A stretch of 13,464 nt of DNA from an uncultured Oscillospiraceae bacterium (lineage in GTDB: Bacteria > Bacillota_A > Clostridia > Oscillospirales > Oscillospiraceae): NCBI GenBank assembly GCA_934635515.1, contig CAKTZK010000042.1, forward strand, positions 1 to 13,464, in the 5' to 3' direction. Below, piece by piece: positions 13,249-13,464 of the stretch. Positions within the stretch are counted from its first letter, which is position 1. Each line of letters starts with the position of its first letter. A program made the translations under genes and the position numbers. The notes below the pieces were generated by a model. It worked only from the letters and a program-made list of their open reading frames with translations. It had not been told where the DNA came from and did no database searches.

Positions 13249-13464
13249 TTAAAATTTGTCCAAGGCTGAACATGCGATTCGTTCTGAGTCTTGAAATGGA
13301 CTTGATGATATTGTACCTAACAGCATAGGCGGAACAAGGTCGGCGTCCGACAGATCCGACACGGTAATATGCTTTGTGCCGAGCGTCAAATCCTTTGCCG
13401 CACAGTAGAGGGTGTAGGCTCGTTCGGTACAGTTATTGAGCTTGATGTTTTCAAAGAACACACA
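13249..13464 (-). CDS. C-terminal end of a gene cut by the window edge (possible beta-helix protein)
   Basis: The reading frame is open from the right edge to a TAA at 13249-13251, giving the last 71 residues. The segment FFENIKLNNCTERAYTLYC and AAKDLTLGTKHITVSD has the alternating hydrophobic and polar pattern, with Asn and Cys, of parallel beta-helix repeats in surface proteins. I cannot name a family from this length. The final SSPFQDSERIACSALDKF does not continue that pattern, so the frame may be shifted or the gene joined to foreign sequence here. The stop lies 19 nt upstream of the TetR start on the same strand. Coding status itself is moderately likely; function is not established. Confidence 0.45.
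   Translation of the reverse strand, partial: CVFFENIKLNNCTERAYTLYCAAKDLTLGTKHITVSDLSDADLVPPMLLGTISSSPFQDSERIACSALDKF

Overview
The window looks like chromosomal DNA from a GC-rich gut Clostridia, most likely an Oscillospiraceae/Oscillospirales member. The evidence is high GC with low-GC promoter gaps, strong GGAGG-type ribosome sites, frequent TTG starts, DUF4317 and DivIVA-like Firmicutes families, and dispersed intergenic repeats of the kind that carry a CGTAGGGGCCGATG...CATCGGCCC core. The lineage is inferred from style, not from a marker gene. I found no rRNA, tRNA, CRISPR array, transposase or phage gene.

Layout: (1) positions 1-570 hold no gene I can support. They contain hairpins and a cluster of intergenic repeats, closed by a terminator. 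(2) An HtrA-type membrane-anchored serine protease lies on the minus strand. (3) A divergent promoter gap leads into a two-gene plus-strand unit: a large FAD-dependent dehydrogenase (COG2509 type, TTG start) and a D-2-hydroxyacid dehydrogenase with an NADP-looking cofactor loop. It ends at a hairpin shared with the converging DivIVA-like coiled-coil gene on the minus strand. (4) Back-to-back sigma-A promoters separate the DivIVA-like gene from a five-gene plus-strand operon: TetR regulator, FGGY sugar kinase, class II aldolase, GtrA-like membrane protein, class III aminotransferase. These genes overlap or lie within 12 nt of each other and end at a 20-bp perfect hairpin. (5) A minus-strand pair follows, DUF4317 then a YjaB-like GNAT acetyltransferase, with a good promoter that carries an 8-bp dyad. 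(6) The right end has a second, lower-GC TetR gene and the last 71 codons of a gene that runs off the window.

The five-gene operon is the most interesting part. Kinase plus class II aldolase is the classic logic for ketose phosphorylation and retro-aldol cleavage to DHAP and an aldehyde. The aldolase keeps a complete zinc site in its first half and has an apparent second, degenerate aldolase domain. The kinase-aldolase pair is translationally tied to a GtrA-type polyprenyl-sugar membrane protein and a GSAM-like PLP enzyme, with no transporter or isomerase in view. This fits neither a standard fucose/rhamnose/ribulose operon nor heme synthesis. Its substrate is unknown; an envelope-linked amino-polyol or amino-sugar role, or catabolism of an unusual sugar, are both only inferences.
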